A stretch of DNA of 64,000 nt from Candidatus Nitricoxidireducens bremensis (lineage in GTDB: Bacteria; Pseudomonadota; Gammaproteobacteria; Burkholderiales; Rhodocyclaceae). Numbering within the stretch: the stretch's first letter is position 1; every line of letters begins with the position of its first letter. This document shows positions 9,337 through 17,159 of the stretch, piece by piece. The translations under genes were made by a program, and so were the position numbers. Location: positions 157,951-221,950 of the forward strand of contig JAOTRT010000006.1 of the NCBI GenBank assembly GCA_030247725.1. Direction: 5' to 3'. The notes below the pieces were generated by a model that was not told the origin of the DNA, ran no database searches, and saw only the letters and a program-made list of their open reading frames with translations.

Positions 9337-10926
9337 CTAACGCCCCGGCCGCAGCACCGTGTCCTTTGCCCTGCCAAGCATTTCCGGGTAGTCGCGGCTG
9401 TAGTGGAGACCGCGGCTCTCCTTGCGCTGCTGGGCGCTGCGGACGATCAGGTGGGCCGTGAGGACCAGATTGCGCAATTCGATAAGATCGTTGCTGATAC
9501 GGAAATTGGCGTAGTACTCGTCGATTTCCCGTTCCAATAGGCGGATGCGGTGCATCGCCCGTTCGAGGCGCTTGTTGGTGCGCACGATGCCCACGTAATC
9601 CCACATGAAGCGGCGCAATTCGTCCCAGTTGTGGGAAATGACGATTTCCTCGTCGGCATCGGTGACGCGGCTTTCGTCCCAGGCCGGCAGCTTGGGCAGC
9701 TTGGGGGCCTTCTCGGCCAGGATGTCCTGGACAGCGGCCTCGGCAAAAACGACGCACTCGAGCAGGGAATTGCTGGCAAGGCGGTTGGCGCCGTGGAGGC
9801 CGCTGCAGGCGGCTTCGCCGACGGCATAGAGGCCCGGCAGGTCGGTACGGGCCGCCAGGTCGGCAACAATGCCGCCGCAGGTGTAGTGGGCGGCCGGCAC
9901 CACCGGGATGGGCTGGCGCGAAATATCGATGCCGAGCTTCTGGCAGCGGGCGTAGATGTTCGGGAAATGGCTGGCGAGGAATACCGGCGACTTGTGGGTG
10001 ACGTCGAGGAACACGCAATCGAGGCCGTGCTTCTTCATCTCGAAGTCGATGGCGCGGGCGACGATGTCCCGCGGCGCAAGTTCGGCGCGCTCGTCGTGTT
10101 CCGGCATGAAGCGGGTGCCGTCGGGCAGGCGCAGGATGCCGCCTTCGCCGCGCATCGCCTCGGTGATGAGGAAGGACTTGGCGTGGGGATGGTAGAGGCA
10201 GGTCGGATGGAATTGGACGAATTCCATGTTCGCCACCCGGCAACCGGCACGCCAGGCCATGGCGATGCCGTCGCCCGTCGCCGTATCCGGATTGGTCGTG
10301 TAGAGATACACCTTGCCGGCGCCGCCGGTGGCCAGGATCGTGTGCTGGGCGCCAAGGGTGAGAATGCGCTCGTTGTCGATGTCCAGCACGTAGGCACCCC
10401 AGCAGCGCTGGGTCTTCAGGCCGAGCTTCTCGCCGGTGATGAGGTCCACCGTGATGTGGCGTTCCAGCACCGTGATGTTCGGGTGGTTGCGCACTTTTTC
10501 GGTAAGCGTCTCCTGGACCGCCGCGCCGGTGGCGTCGGCGGCGTGGATGATGCGCCGATGGCTGTGGCCGCCCTCGCGGGTGAGGTGGAAACCGAAGGGG
10601 GAGTTGTCCCGCGTGAAGGGGACTCCCTGGGTGATGAGCCACTCGATGGCGGCCCGGCCGTGCTCGACGACGAAGCGGGTGGCCATCGGGTCGCACAGGC
10701 CGGCGCCGGCGGTGAAGGTGTCCTGGATGTGGGCTTCCACCGAGTCGGCCGCATCGAGCACCGCGGCGATGCCACCCTGAGCCCAGGCGGTGGCAGTGTC
10801 TTCGAGGGTGCGCTTGGTGATCAGCGCCACACGGCGGGTGTCAGCCAAACGCAGCGCCGCAGCTTGGCCGGCCAGGCCGCTACCGATGACGAGGGCGTCG
10901 TATTGACGGAGATAGTCGCGTGCCAT
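9337..10926 (-). CDS. nadB: L-aspartate oxidase
   Basis: FAD enzyme that oxidises L-aspartate to iminoaspartate, the first step of NAD synthesis. The N-terminus has the dinucleotide-binding [10 protein letters not shown], then W-A-Q-G-G-I-A-A-V. Later blocks include [21 protein letters not shown] and A-A-H-Y-T-C-G-G-I. The length of 529 residues is normal, and a helical C-terminal domain of the succinate dehydrogenase flavoprotein superfamily is present. It is transcribed away from rpoE, as in many beta- and gammaproteobacteria. No nadA or nadC is adjacent. Confidence 0.95.
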   Translation of the reverse strand: MARDYLRQYDALVIGSGLAGQAAALRLADTRRVALITKRTLEDTATAWAQGGIAAVLDAADSVEAHIQDTFTAGAGLCDPMATRFVVEHGRAAIEWLITQGVPFTRDNSPFGFHLTREGGHSHRRIIHAADATGAAVQETLTEKVRNHPNITVLERHITVDLITGEKLGLKTQRCWGAYVLDIDNERILTLGAQHTILATGGAGKVYLYTTNPDTATGDGIAMAWRAGCRVANMEFVQFHPTCLYHPHAKSFLITEAMRGEGGILRLPDGTRFMPEHDERAELAPRDIVARAIDFEMKKHGLDCVFLDVTHKSPVFLASHFPNIYARCQKLGIDISRQPIPVVPAAHYTCGGIVADLAARTDLPGLYAVGEAACSGLHGANRLASNSLLECVVFAEAAVQDILAEKAPKLPKLPAWDESRVTDADEEIVISHNWDELRRFMWDYVGIVRTNKRLERAMHRIRLLEREIDEYYANFRISNDLIELRNLVLTAHLIVRSAQQRKESRGLHYSRDYPEMLGRAKDTVLRPGR

Positions 10927-10978
10927 GGTGGGGCGAATATAGCACGCGTTTCCTCCCCATATCGGCCCTTGCCGGCAT

Positions 10979-11007
10979 GGAACTATTCGTCGGCGGGCCG
11001 GTCTTCA
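10979..11007 (+). promoter_or_regulatory. possible sigma-E autoregulatory promoter of rpoE
   Basis: GGAACT at 10979-10984 matches the sigma-E -35 core (GGAACTT). After 17 bases comes TCTTCA (11002-11007), close to the TCTGA-type -10. It lies about 95 bases before the rpoE start, where sigma-E genes commonly autoregulate. The -10 is imperfect. Confidence 0.4.
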
Positions 11008-11102
11008 ATGCAGCGGAAAGACGCTGTGGTGCGGAAATCCCGGGTATCCCCTTCGGGTATACTTGCGGCCTCTGCCGGATGGCATGCACATCGACAGGAC
11101 TC

Positions 11103-11702
11103 ATGGGAGACCGCGAAGCGGATCAGGCGCTCGTCGAGCGCGTACAGGCTGGTGATCAGGAGGCTTACGGGCTGCTGGTCAGCAAGTATCAGCGCAAGCT
11201 GATGCGATTGATTTCCCGCCTGGTACGCGATCCGGCGGAAGTAGAGGACGTGGCCCAGGAGACCTTCATCAAGGCCTATCGGGCCTTGCCGAACTTCCGC
11301 GGCGACAGTGCCTTCTATACGTGGCTGTACCGCATCGGCATCAATACCGCGAAGAACTGGCTGGTGGCCAACGGTCGCCGCGCCCCGACGTCCACCGAAG
11401 TGGATAGCGAGGAGGCGGAGTCCTACGAGGAAGGCGATCTGCTGCGCGACGTGGATACCCCGGAGCGCCTGATGATGTCGCGGCAGATTGCCGACACGGT
11501 CAATGCGGCGGTGGACAAGTTGCCCGAGGATCTGCGCACGGCGATTACGCTGCGGGAGATCGAAGGGTTGTCGTACGAGGAGATCGCCCAGATGATGGGC
11601 TGTCCGATTGGAACGGTGCGGTCCCGGATATTCCGGGCACGCGAGGCGATAGCGGAAAAACTGCGGCCCCTGCTGGACACCGGGCCGGATCGCAGATGGT
11701 GA
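11103..11702 (+). CDS. rpoE: RNA polymerase sigma-E factor (RpoE/AlgU)
   Basis: ECF sigma factor controlling the envelope-stress response. Region 2 is visible in V-E-D-V-A-Q-E-T-F-I-K-A-Y-R and F-Y-T-W-L-Y-R-I-G-I-N-T-A-K-N. Region 4 is visible in L-P-E-D-L-R-T-A-I-T-L-R-E and Y-E-E-I-A-Q-M-M-G-C-P-I-G-T-V-R-S-R. It has 199 residues starting from M-G-D-R-E-A. The rseA, rseB, rseC and mucD genes follow in the classical order. The anti-sigma gene next door holds it inactive until envelope damage. Confidence 0.96.
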   Translation: MGDREADQALVERVQAGDQEAYGLLVSKYQRKLMRLISRLVRDPAEVEDVAQETFIKAYRALPNFRGDSAFYTWLYRIGINTAKNWLVANGRRAPTSTEVDSEEAESYEEGDLLRDVDTPERLMMSRQIADTVNAAVDKLPEDLRTAITLREIEGLSYEEIAQMMGCPIGTVRSRIFRAREAIAEKLRPLLDTGPDRRW

Positions 11703-11716
11703 GAGGTGACGGACCG

Positions 11717-12229
11717 ATGAAGACGAGACTTTCCGGATTGATGGATGGCGAACTCGATGGGGCCGACGCGACCACGGTCCTCGATGCGCTGAAACGGGAG
11801 ACGCCTCTATGCCGTTGTTGGGGCGAATACCAGCTGATCGGCGATGCGCTTCGTGGCGAGAAGGCCCTGGAGCGGGACATTGCGGCTCGCGTGATGGCCG
11901 GCGTGCGGGAGGAACCGGTGGTCGTCGCGCCGCGCCGCGCGGAACGGCGGGACTGGCGCAGGCCCGTCCTTGCCCTGGCGGCAACCGTCGCGGGTGTCGG
12001 CGTCGTCGGCTGGATCGCCCTCGGCCCCCAGCCCGACCGGCTGGCGCCGGCGGCCCACCTGGCGATGCAGCAGCGGCTGAAGGCGGAAGTCCTGCCCGTC
12101 AAGCAGGCATCGCGCAACATGCAGGAATATCTGGTCGCCCACCAGACCCAGACCGCTTCCGTGCAGTTCCGCGGCGGCACGCAGCAGATCCGTACGGTGG
12201 CGGCGCTCGGAGGTGGTCCGGCAAAATGA
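11717..12229 (+). CDS. rseA: anti-sigma-E factor RseA (MucA)
   Basis: The 170-residue inner-membrane anti-sigma factor has an N-terminal cytoplasmic domain (L-S-G-L-M-D-G-E-L-D; C-W-G-E-Y-Q-L-I-G-D-A-L-R). One membrane segment follows around residues 85-105 (LALAATVAGVGVVGWIAL), then a periplasmic tail ending A-L-G-G-G-P-A-K. It sequesters RpoE and is cut by regulated proteolysis. The ATG at 11717 gives the family N-terminus and has a GAGGTGA site. The stop overlaps rseB as ATGA. Confidence 0.92.
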   Translation: MKTRLSGLMDGELDGADATTVLDALKRETPLCRCWGEYQLIGDALRGEKALERDIAARVMAGVREEPVVVAPRRAERRDWRRPVLALAATVAGVGVVGWIALGPQPDRLAPAAHLAMQQRLKAEVLPVKQASRNMQEYLVAHQTQTASVQFRGGTQQIRTVAALGGGPAK

Positions 12230-13191
12230 GGCGGCTGATTGCAGGTTGTATTGTCGGACTGTCCCTTACCGCGCCGGCCCATGCCGATGCGCCCCTGGAT
12301 GCCCTGCAGTGGCTGCAGCGGGTGACGGCGGCGGCGCAGAAGCTGACCTATACGGGTACCTTCGTTTATCAGAGCGGGGCCCAGACCGAGACTTCGCGCA
12401 TCACCCATCTCTACGATGCCGGCAACGAACTGGAGCGGATCGAAGTGCTCGACGGCAGTCCGCGGGAGGTTTTGCGCCGCAACGATGAGGTCAAGTGCTA
12501 CCTGCCGGAAAGCCGGCTGATGATCGTCGAGAAACGTGGTGCCCGACAGTCCTTTCCGGCCTTGCTGCCGGCGAGCATGGCGGGGCTGATGGATCATTAC
12601 TCGATCCGCAAGGGCAGTACGGGGAGGGTGGCCGGCCTGGAGAGCCAGTCCATCCTCATCGAGCCCAAGGACGAGTTCCGCTACGGCCACCAGCTGTGGA
12701 TAGACACCCAGTCGGGGCTTTTGCTCAAGTCCGGCCTGGTGAACGAACGCGGCGAAATCCTTGAGAGCTTTGCCTTCACCGAATTGCGTATCGGTATTCC
12801 CGTGGATCGGGATTCCCTCAAGCCGAGGAGTTCCCCCGACGACTGGAAAGTCCATAACGTCCGCGCCAGCGAGGCGAAGGGCGATGGCGGGCAATGGCAG
12901 TTCCGTACCCAATTGCCGGGGTTCCGCAAGATGTCCGGCATGCGGCGCGAGGCCCAGGGCGACATGCCGGGGATGGCCCACGTGATCTTCTCGGACGGCC
13001 TCGCCGCGATTTCCGTATTCATCGAGCCCATGGCCGGACGCAAGGACAAAGCCGAGGTCGGCCACTTCGCCATGGGGGCGATCAATGTCTATAAGCGCAT
13101 CGTCGGCGACCATCTTCTGGTCGCCATGGGCGACGTTCCCCAGGCTGCACTGAAGCGGTTGGTCGACGGCGTTGAGCCGAAACGGAAATGA
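12226..13191 (+). CDS. rseB: sigma-E regulatory protein RseB (MucB)
   Basis: Periplasmic protein that binds RseA and shields it from DegS-type cleavage. A signal peptide is visible (A-G-C-I-V-G-L-S-L-T-A-P-A-H-A-D). The mature part has the MucB/RseB blocks L-T-Y-T-G-T-F-V-Y-Q and F-S-D-G-L-A-A-I-S-V-F-I-E. The protein is 321 residues. It overlaps both neighbours by four bases, so it is coupled in translation within the rpoE operon. Confidence 0.93.
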   Translation: MRRLIAGCIVGLSLTAPAHADAPLDALQWLQRVTAAAQKLTYTGTFVYQSGAQTETSRITHLYDAGNELERIEVLDGSPREVLRRNDEVKCYLPESRLMIVEKRGARQSFPALLPASMAGLMDHYSIRKGSTGRVAGLESQSILIEPKDEFRYGHQLWIDTQSGLLLKSGLVNERGEILESFAFTELRIGIPVDRDSLKPRSSPDDWKVHNVRASEAKGDGGQWQFRTQLPGFRKMSGMRREAQGDMPGMAHVIFSDGLAAISVFIEPMAGRKDKAEVGHFAMGAINVYKRIVGDHLLVAMGDVPQAALKRLVDGVEPKRK

Positions 13192-13646
13192 ACGAAAGTC
13201 CCGCTGTCGTCAGGGCGCTGGACGGCGACTTTGCGGTCGTGGAGGTCGCGGCAGCCAGTTCCGCCTGCGGTCGCTGCCAGGAGCGGGACGCTTGTGCGAC
13301 CTCCGTATTGGACTTCGGTGCGCCGCCGCGCCGCTACTCGATACGCAACACCGTCGGTGCCCGGCCCGGCGATGAGGTTCTGGTCACGGTGGCCGATGGC
13401 GGCGTGTTCAAGGCGGCATTGCTGTCTTACCTGATGCCCGTCGCGGCGGCGCTTGTCGGCGGTGCCGCCGGCAGCACGCTCTGGGGCGGCGACCTTGCTT
13501 CCGCCATCGGTGTCGGCAGCGGCCTGGCGGCCGGGTTCGTCCTGCTGCGTTTCTGGAACGGCCGCATCGCCGTCGGACGGGAACCCTTGCTGGCCATGAA
13601 GCTCAAACGTCAGGTTATTTCATTCGTGAAGGAAGACAAGGAATGA
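13188..13646 (+). CDS. rseC: SoxR-reducing/RseC family protein
   Basis: The 152-residue membrane protein has a cytoplasmic N-terminal part rich in cysteines (C-G-R-C-Q-E-R-D-A-C), probably metal- or FeS-binding. Two hydrophobic segments follow (LLSYLMPVAAALVGGAAG and the next stretch), then a short basic tail. RseC-type proteins modulate the sigma-E pathway and resemble RsxC-associated subunits. The four-base overlaps with rseB and mucD keep it in the operon. Confidence 0.88.
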   Translation: MNESPAVVRALDGDFAVVEVAAASSACGRCQERDACATSVLDFGAPPRRYSIRNTVGARPGDEVLVTVADGGVFKAALLSYLMPVAAALVGGAAGSTLWGGDLASAIGVGSGLAAGFVLLRFWNGRIAVGREPLLAMKLKRQVISFVKEDKE

Positions 13647-15064
13647 TTCGACAATTGTCCGTTGCGCTGATGTTTTTCCTCTCTGCGTCCATGGCGTTTG
13701 CCCAGGCGAAGGAATTGCCCGATTTCACCGACCTGGTGGAAAAGCAGGGTCCGGCGGTGGTGAACATCAGCACCACCCAGGTCGTCAAGCACGGCCGCAT
13801 GATGCAGCAGTTCCCCTTCGACGAGGACGATCCGGCCTTCGAGATGTTCAAGCGCTTCATGCCGCGCCAGTTCCCGGGCGTGCCGCGGGAGTTCAAGAAC
13901 GAGTCCCTCGGCTCCGGTTTCATCATCAGCGCCGACGGCCACATCCTCACCAATGCCCACGTCGTCGACGGCGCGGACGAGGTGCTGGTGCGCCTTTCCG
14001 ACAAGCGGGAATTCAAGGCCAAGGTTCTCGGCGTCGACAAGCGTACCGACGTGGCGCTGCTGAAGGTCGCCGCCACGGGCCTGCCGACGGTGAAGCTCGG
14101 CGATCCCTCCCGGCTCAAGGTCGGCGAATGGGTGGTGGCGATCGGCTCCCCCTTCGGCTTCGAGGCCAGCGTGACGGCCGGCATCGTCAGTGCCAAGGGC
14201 CGTTCCTTGCCCCAGGAGAACTTCGTACCCTTCATCCAGACCGACGTGGCGATCAATCCGGGAAATTCGGGCGGACCGCTGTTCAACATGCGCGGCGAGG
14301 TGGTGGGCGTCAACTCGCAGATCTACAGCCGTTCCGGCGGCTACCAGGGCATCGCCTTCGCCATTCCCATCGATGTGGCGATGGATGTCCAATCCCAACT
14401 CAAGGCCGGCGGCAAGGTCACCCGCGGCCGCATCGGCGTGGTGATCCAGGAAGTGACCCGGGATCTGGCGGATTCCTTCGGCCTCGCCAAGCCCCAGGGC
14501 GCCCTGGTGACGACGGTGGAGAAGGGCGGTCCGGCGGACAAGGCCGGCATCGAAGCGGGAGACATCATCCTCCAGTTCGACGGCAAGAGCGTCGGCAGTT
14601 CCGCCGACCTGCCGCGCATCGTCGGCGGTACCAAGCCCGGCACCCGCTCCACCCTGCAGGTCTGGCGCAAGGGCGCCACCAAGGAGATTGCCCTCACCAT
14701 CGCGGAACTCCAGGAGGAGAAGGCCGCCGGCAAGGCCTCGCGCAGCGGCAAGCTGGCCGAGCCGGCGGCGGCGAACAAGCTCGGTCTGGTGCTTTCCGAG
14801 CCGTCCGCCGAGCAGAAGCGACAACTGGGCATCCAGAACGGTCTGGTGGTCGAAGACGTGCGCAACGGTGGCAGCCGTACCGAACTGCGCCCCGGCGACG
14901 TGATCCTCGCCCTTATCAACAAGGGCGTTCAGACGGACGTGAAGAGCGTCGACCAGTTCAACGGGCTGCTGGCGAAGTTCGACAAGAGCTCGACCATCAC
15001 CTTGCTGGTCCGGCGCGGCGAAGCCCAGACCTTCATCATCATCAAGGGTGTCGGTGACAAGTAA
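13643..15064 (+). CDS. mucD: periplasmic serine protease DegP/MucD
   Basis: HtrA-family protease and chaperone that degrades misfolded envelope proteins. The order is a signal peptide (cleaved near A-F-A-Q), a trypsin-like domain with H106 (T-N-A-H-V-V), D136 (R-T-D-V-A-L-L) and S209 (G-N-S-G-G-P), then two PDZ domains, about 275-365 and 385-470. It has 473 residues. A Lys/Ala-rich linker separates the PDZ domains. It is the last sigma-E module gene and overlaps rseC by four bases. Confidence 0.95.
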   Translation: MIRQLSVALMFFLSASMAFAQAKELPDFTDLVEKQGPAVVNISTTQVVKHGRMMQQFPFDEDDPAFEMFKRFMPRQFPGVPREFKNESLGSGFIISADGHILTNAHVVDGADEVLVRLSDKREFKAKVLGVDKRTDVALLKVAATGLPTVKLGDPSRLKVGEWVVAIGSPFGFEASVTAGIVSAKGRSLPQENFVPFIQTDVAINPGNSGGPLFNMRGEVVGVNSQIYSRSGGYQGIAFAIPIDVAMDVQSQLKAGGKVTRGRIGVVIQEVTRDLADSFGLAKPQGALVTTVEKGGPADKAGIEAGDIILQFDGKSVGSSADLPRIVGGTKPGTRSTLQVWRKGATKEIALTIAELQEEKAAGKASRSGKLAEPAAANKLGLVLSEPSAEQKRQLGIQNGLVVEDVRNGGSRTELRPGDVILALINKGVQTDVKSVDQFNGLLAKFDKSSTITLLVRRGEAQTFIIIKGVGDK

Positions 15065-15302
15065 GCTCACCCTCTACAGCCGGGTGTATTGCCACCTGTG
15101 CCACGACATGCTCGCCGCGCTGGAAGCCATGCGCGGCGAGTTCGACTTCGAGGTGCAGGTGCTGGACGTGGATGCCGATCCGGCGCTGGAAGCAAAGTAC
15201 AACGAACTGGTGCCTGTACTGGAGGCCGAAGGCCGGGAGCTCTGCCACTATTTCCTGGATGTGGCGCGGGTCAGGCGTTACCTGAGCGAAGGGACGATAT
15301 GA
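15054..15302 (+). CDS. glutaredoxin-like protein (DUF836 type)
   Basis: The 82-residue thioredoxin-fold protein has the active-site pair in Y-C-H-L-C-H-D and the family pattern D-V-D-A-D-P-x-L-x-x-K-Y and V-P-V-L-E. The usual glutaredoxin cis-Pro block is present as L-V-P-V-L. Probably a cytoplasmic disulfide reductase of unknown partner. The start overlaps the end of mucD (GTG at 15054; another at 15048), so it likely rides on the rpoE operon. Confidence 0.75.
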   Translation: MTSKLTLYSRVYCHLCHDMLAALEAMRGEFDFEVQVLDVDADPALEAKYNELVPVLEAEGRELCHYFLDVARVRRYLSEGTI

Positions 15303-15406
15303 GATGCACCGCGGGACGGCGGATTCCCGCTGGGGCATTGAAAATGCTGCGCTGCATGATATGCTAGCTTTCGTTATAGAGCGGCCGATTCGAAAGGACT
15401 TTTTCC

Positions 15407-15571
15407 ATGGACCAGAAGCCTGTTGAGAAGACGGAGAAAAGTATTGCCTCTGCCGGCGAAGAACGCCGGGCACGGCACTGCGAAGCCTGCTGGATGGGCG
15501 AGTACAAGGAAACCGGCTATCGCTACTGCATGAACCCGAAATGTCCCCAGAAGCCGGGGGCAAGGAAGTAA
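15407..15571 (+). CDS. small Cys-rich protein, possible zinc ribbon
   Basis: A 54-residue charged protein. The second half has four cysteines in the pattern C-E-A-C-W-M ... Y-C-M-N-P-K-C-P, consistent with a single small zinc-binding knuckle. The ATG at 15407 follows AAAGGAC. The flanks are gene-sized gaps with no competing frame, and codon use is normal for the genome. It lies between the glutaredoxin-like gene and convergent murI. The family is not recognised. Confidence 0.65.
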   Translation: MDQKPVEKTEKSIASAGEERRARHCEACWMGEYKETGYRYCMNPKCPQKPGARK

Positions 15572-15581
15572 GAAGCTTTTT

Positions 15582-16373
15582 CTAGCCGTCCCGGGCGGCG
15601 ACCAGGCGGATCGAGTGGCTTCGTTCCGCCAACCAGCCGAGCCCGAGGGCGGGGAGGGCGGCGCGGAGTTGTTCCGGCCTGGCGCTGGCGAGCAATTCCA
15701 GTTGCGCTTTTCCCTTGCCGGCCGGGCCCGCCACCCGCATCACCTGGCGGGCCACCGCCTCCGCCACATCCACCAGTTCCGCCCTGCCGGCCACAAGCGG
15801 CGCCAGTATCGGCACCAGGAACGCGTAGTGGGTGCATCCCAGTACCAATCTGTCCGTACCGTCCGCCAACAGGGGGGCAATCCGCTCCCTGACTTCCGCG
15901 ATGAAGGCGTCGTCGTCCAGTTGCAGGGTTTCCACCCGTGTCGCCCAGCCCGGACAGGGGACGACCTGCACCCGGGTATGGGCGGCATGGTCGCGGACCA
16001 GGCGCGCCAGACGTTCGCTGCGGGCCGTGGACTCCGTCGCCAGCACGGCGATGCGGCGGCTCAGGCTCGATTGGGCGGCCGGCTTGACGCCGGGTTCGAC
16101 GCCGACGACGGGCACCCCATGCAATGCGTGGCGCAGTTCCTGTACCGCGGCAGCCGTTGCCGTATTGCAGGCGACAACGACGAGCTTGCAGCCCCGCTCG
16201 ACCAGGTGGCGGCCGATGGCGAGCACGCGGGCCCGGATGAAGCCGTCCTCCTTGTTGCCGTAGGGGACGTGGGCGGTATCGGCGAAATAGGCGAGATCCG
16301 CCTGCGGCAGCGCGCGGGCAATGGCGGCCAGCACCGACAGGCCGCCGAGACCCGAGTCGAAGACGCCGATCAA
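15582..16373 (-). CDS. murI: glutamate racemase
   Basis: Cofactor-independent racemase making D-glutamate for peptidoglycan. The two catalytic cysteines are C69 (V-V-A-C-N-T-A) and C180 (L-G-C-T-H-Y). The N-terminal G-V-F-D-S-G-L-G-G-L-S-V is diagnostic. The length is 263 residues. The start is a TTG overlapping the stop of the upstream metalloprotease gene (TTGA), so the two are coupled. Confidence 0.93.
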   Translation of the reverse strand: MIGVFDSGLGGLSVLAAIARALPQADLAYFADTAHVPYGNKEDGFIRARVLAIGRHLVERGCKLVVVACNTATAAAVQELRHALHGVPVVGVEPGVKPAAQSSLSRRIAVLATESTARSERLARLVRDHAAHTRVQVVPCPGWATRVETLQLDDDAFIAEVRERIAPLLADGTDRLVLGCTHYAFLVPILAPLVAGRAELVDVAEAVARQVMRVAGPAGKGKAQLELLASARPEQLRAALPALGLGWLAERSHSIRLVAARDG

Positions 16374-17140
16374 GGCGTCTTTCTCCAGCGGATTTCCGCG
16401 GCGGTGCCGGCGCCGATCAGGGTCTGATCGAGACTTTCGGGAATATCCGCCTGGGCCGGCGACCGCGGGATGCGGCCGGCCATGATTTCGGCGAACTCCT
16501 GGGGATGGCGCGGATTCCTCTCGGGCTCGGCGTAACCGAGGGGATAGCTCGGCAGATTGGTGGCGGGATCGTACTTGTCGGTGGCGCCGAGGGTATGCAG
16601 CAGTTCGTGGGCGATGACCACATTGTTGGAACCGGCCATCGCATCGGTTGCGAAGGCGTTGACGACGCCGATCATGCCCCGGTCCAGGCCGACCGAATGG
16701 GGCAGGCGCGGATTGCGTTCGGCGTCGAAGAAGAGCACATACATGCGGACCTGGGGTTTGCCGTCGCCGCTGCTGTTGCGCCAGGCCCACCAGCGCATCT
16801 GCAGGCTCCAGAGGATGGCGTCGAGGGCGGAGGCGGCCTTCGGCGGCGGGGGCGGCAGGACGGCAATCGGCGGCGCCAGCGTCAGTCGCAGGGGACGATG
16901 GATGTCCAGGCCATGGCGACGGCTTTCCTCGGCGAAGAAACGCTCGATGGGCTCGAAGGTCTCCAGGCGGAGCTGCCGCAGATAGTCCGCCGCAGCCTGG
17001 CTGCCATCGCCGTTGAGGGGATAGATCGAGACGCGCAACGGGTCGTTCCAGGTGGTGGCGCGGGAACGCGCGAGCCAGGCTTCCTGGGCCACCGTCGCCA
17101 GGATCAGCAGCAGCAACGCGATGCGTATGGCGCGTCCCAT
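16370..17140 (-). CDS. secreted zinc metalloprotease-like protein (HExxHxxGxxD)
   Basis: The 256-residue protein has an N-terminal hydrophobic segment (RIALLLLILATVAQEAWLA) acting as signal peptide or anchor. A proline-rich stretch lies near residue 95. The motif H-E-L-L-H-T-L-G-A-T-D at about residues 180-190 fits metzincin-type zinc binding with Asp as third ligand. Downstream P-S-Y-P-L-G-Y-A-E-P may form the Met-turn region. It probably acts in the periplasm; the substrate is unknown. The coupled overlap with murI hints at a cell-wall role, but that is only context. Confidence 0.65.
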   Translation of the reverse strand: MGRAIRIALLLLILATVAQEAWLARSRATTWNDPLRVSIYPLNGDGSQAAADYLRQLRLETFEPIERFFAEESRRHGLDIHRPLRLTLAPPIAVLPPPPPKAASALDAILWSLQMRWWAWRNSSGDGKPQVRMYVLFFDAERNPRLPHSVGLDRGMIGVVNAFATDAMAGSNNVVIAHELLHTLGATDKYDPATNLPSYPLGYAEPERNPRHPQEFAEIMAGRIPRSPAQADIPESLDQTLIGAGTAAEIRWRKTP

Positions 17141-17159
17141 CGCGTTGCCGCTCCCCTTG

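Noticed and set aside
11040..11070. Hairpin GTATCCC/GGGTATAC before rpoE as an operator
   Set aside because: Short, with a bulge, and no second copy; could be chance in GC-rich DNA.
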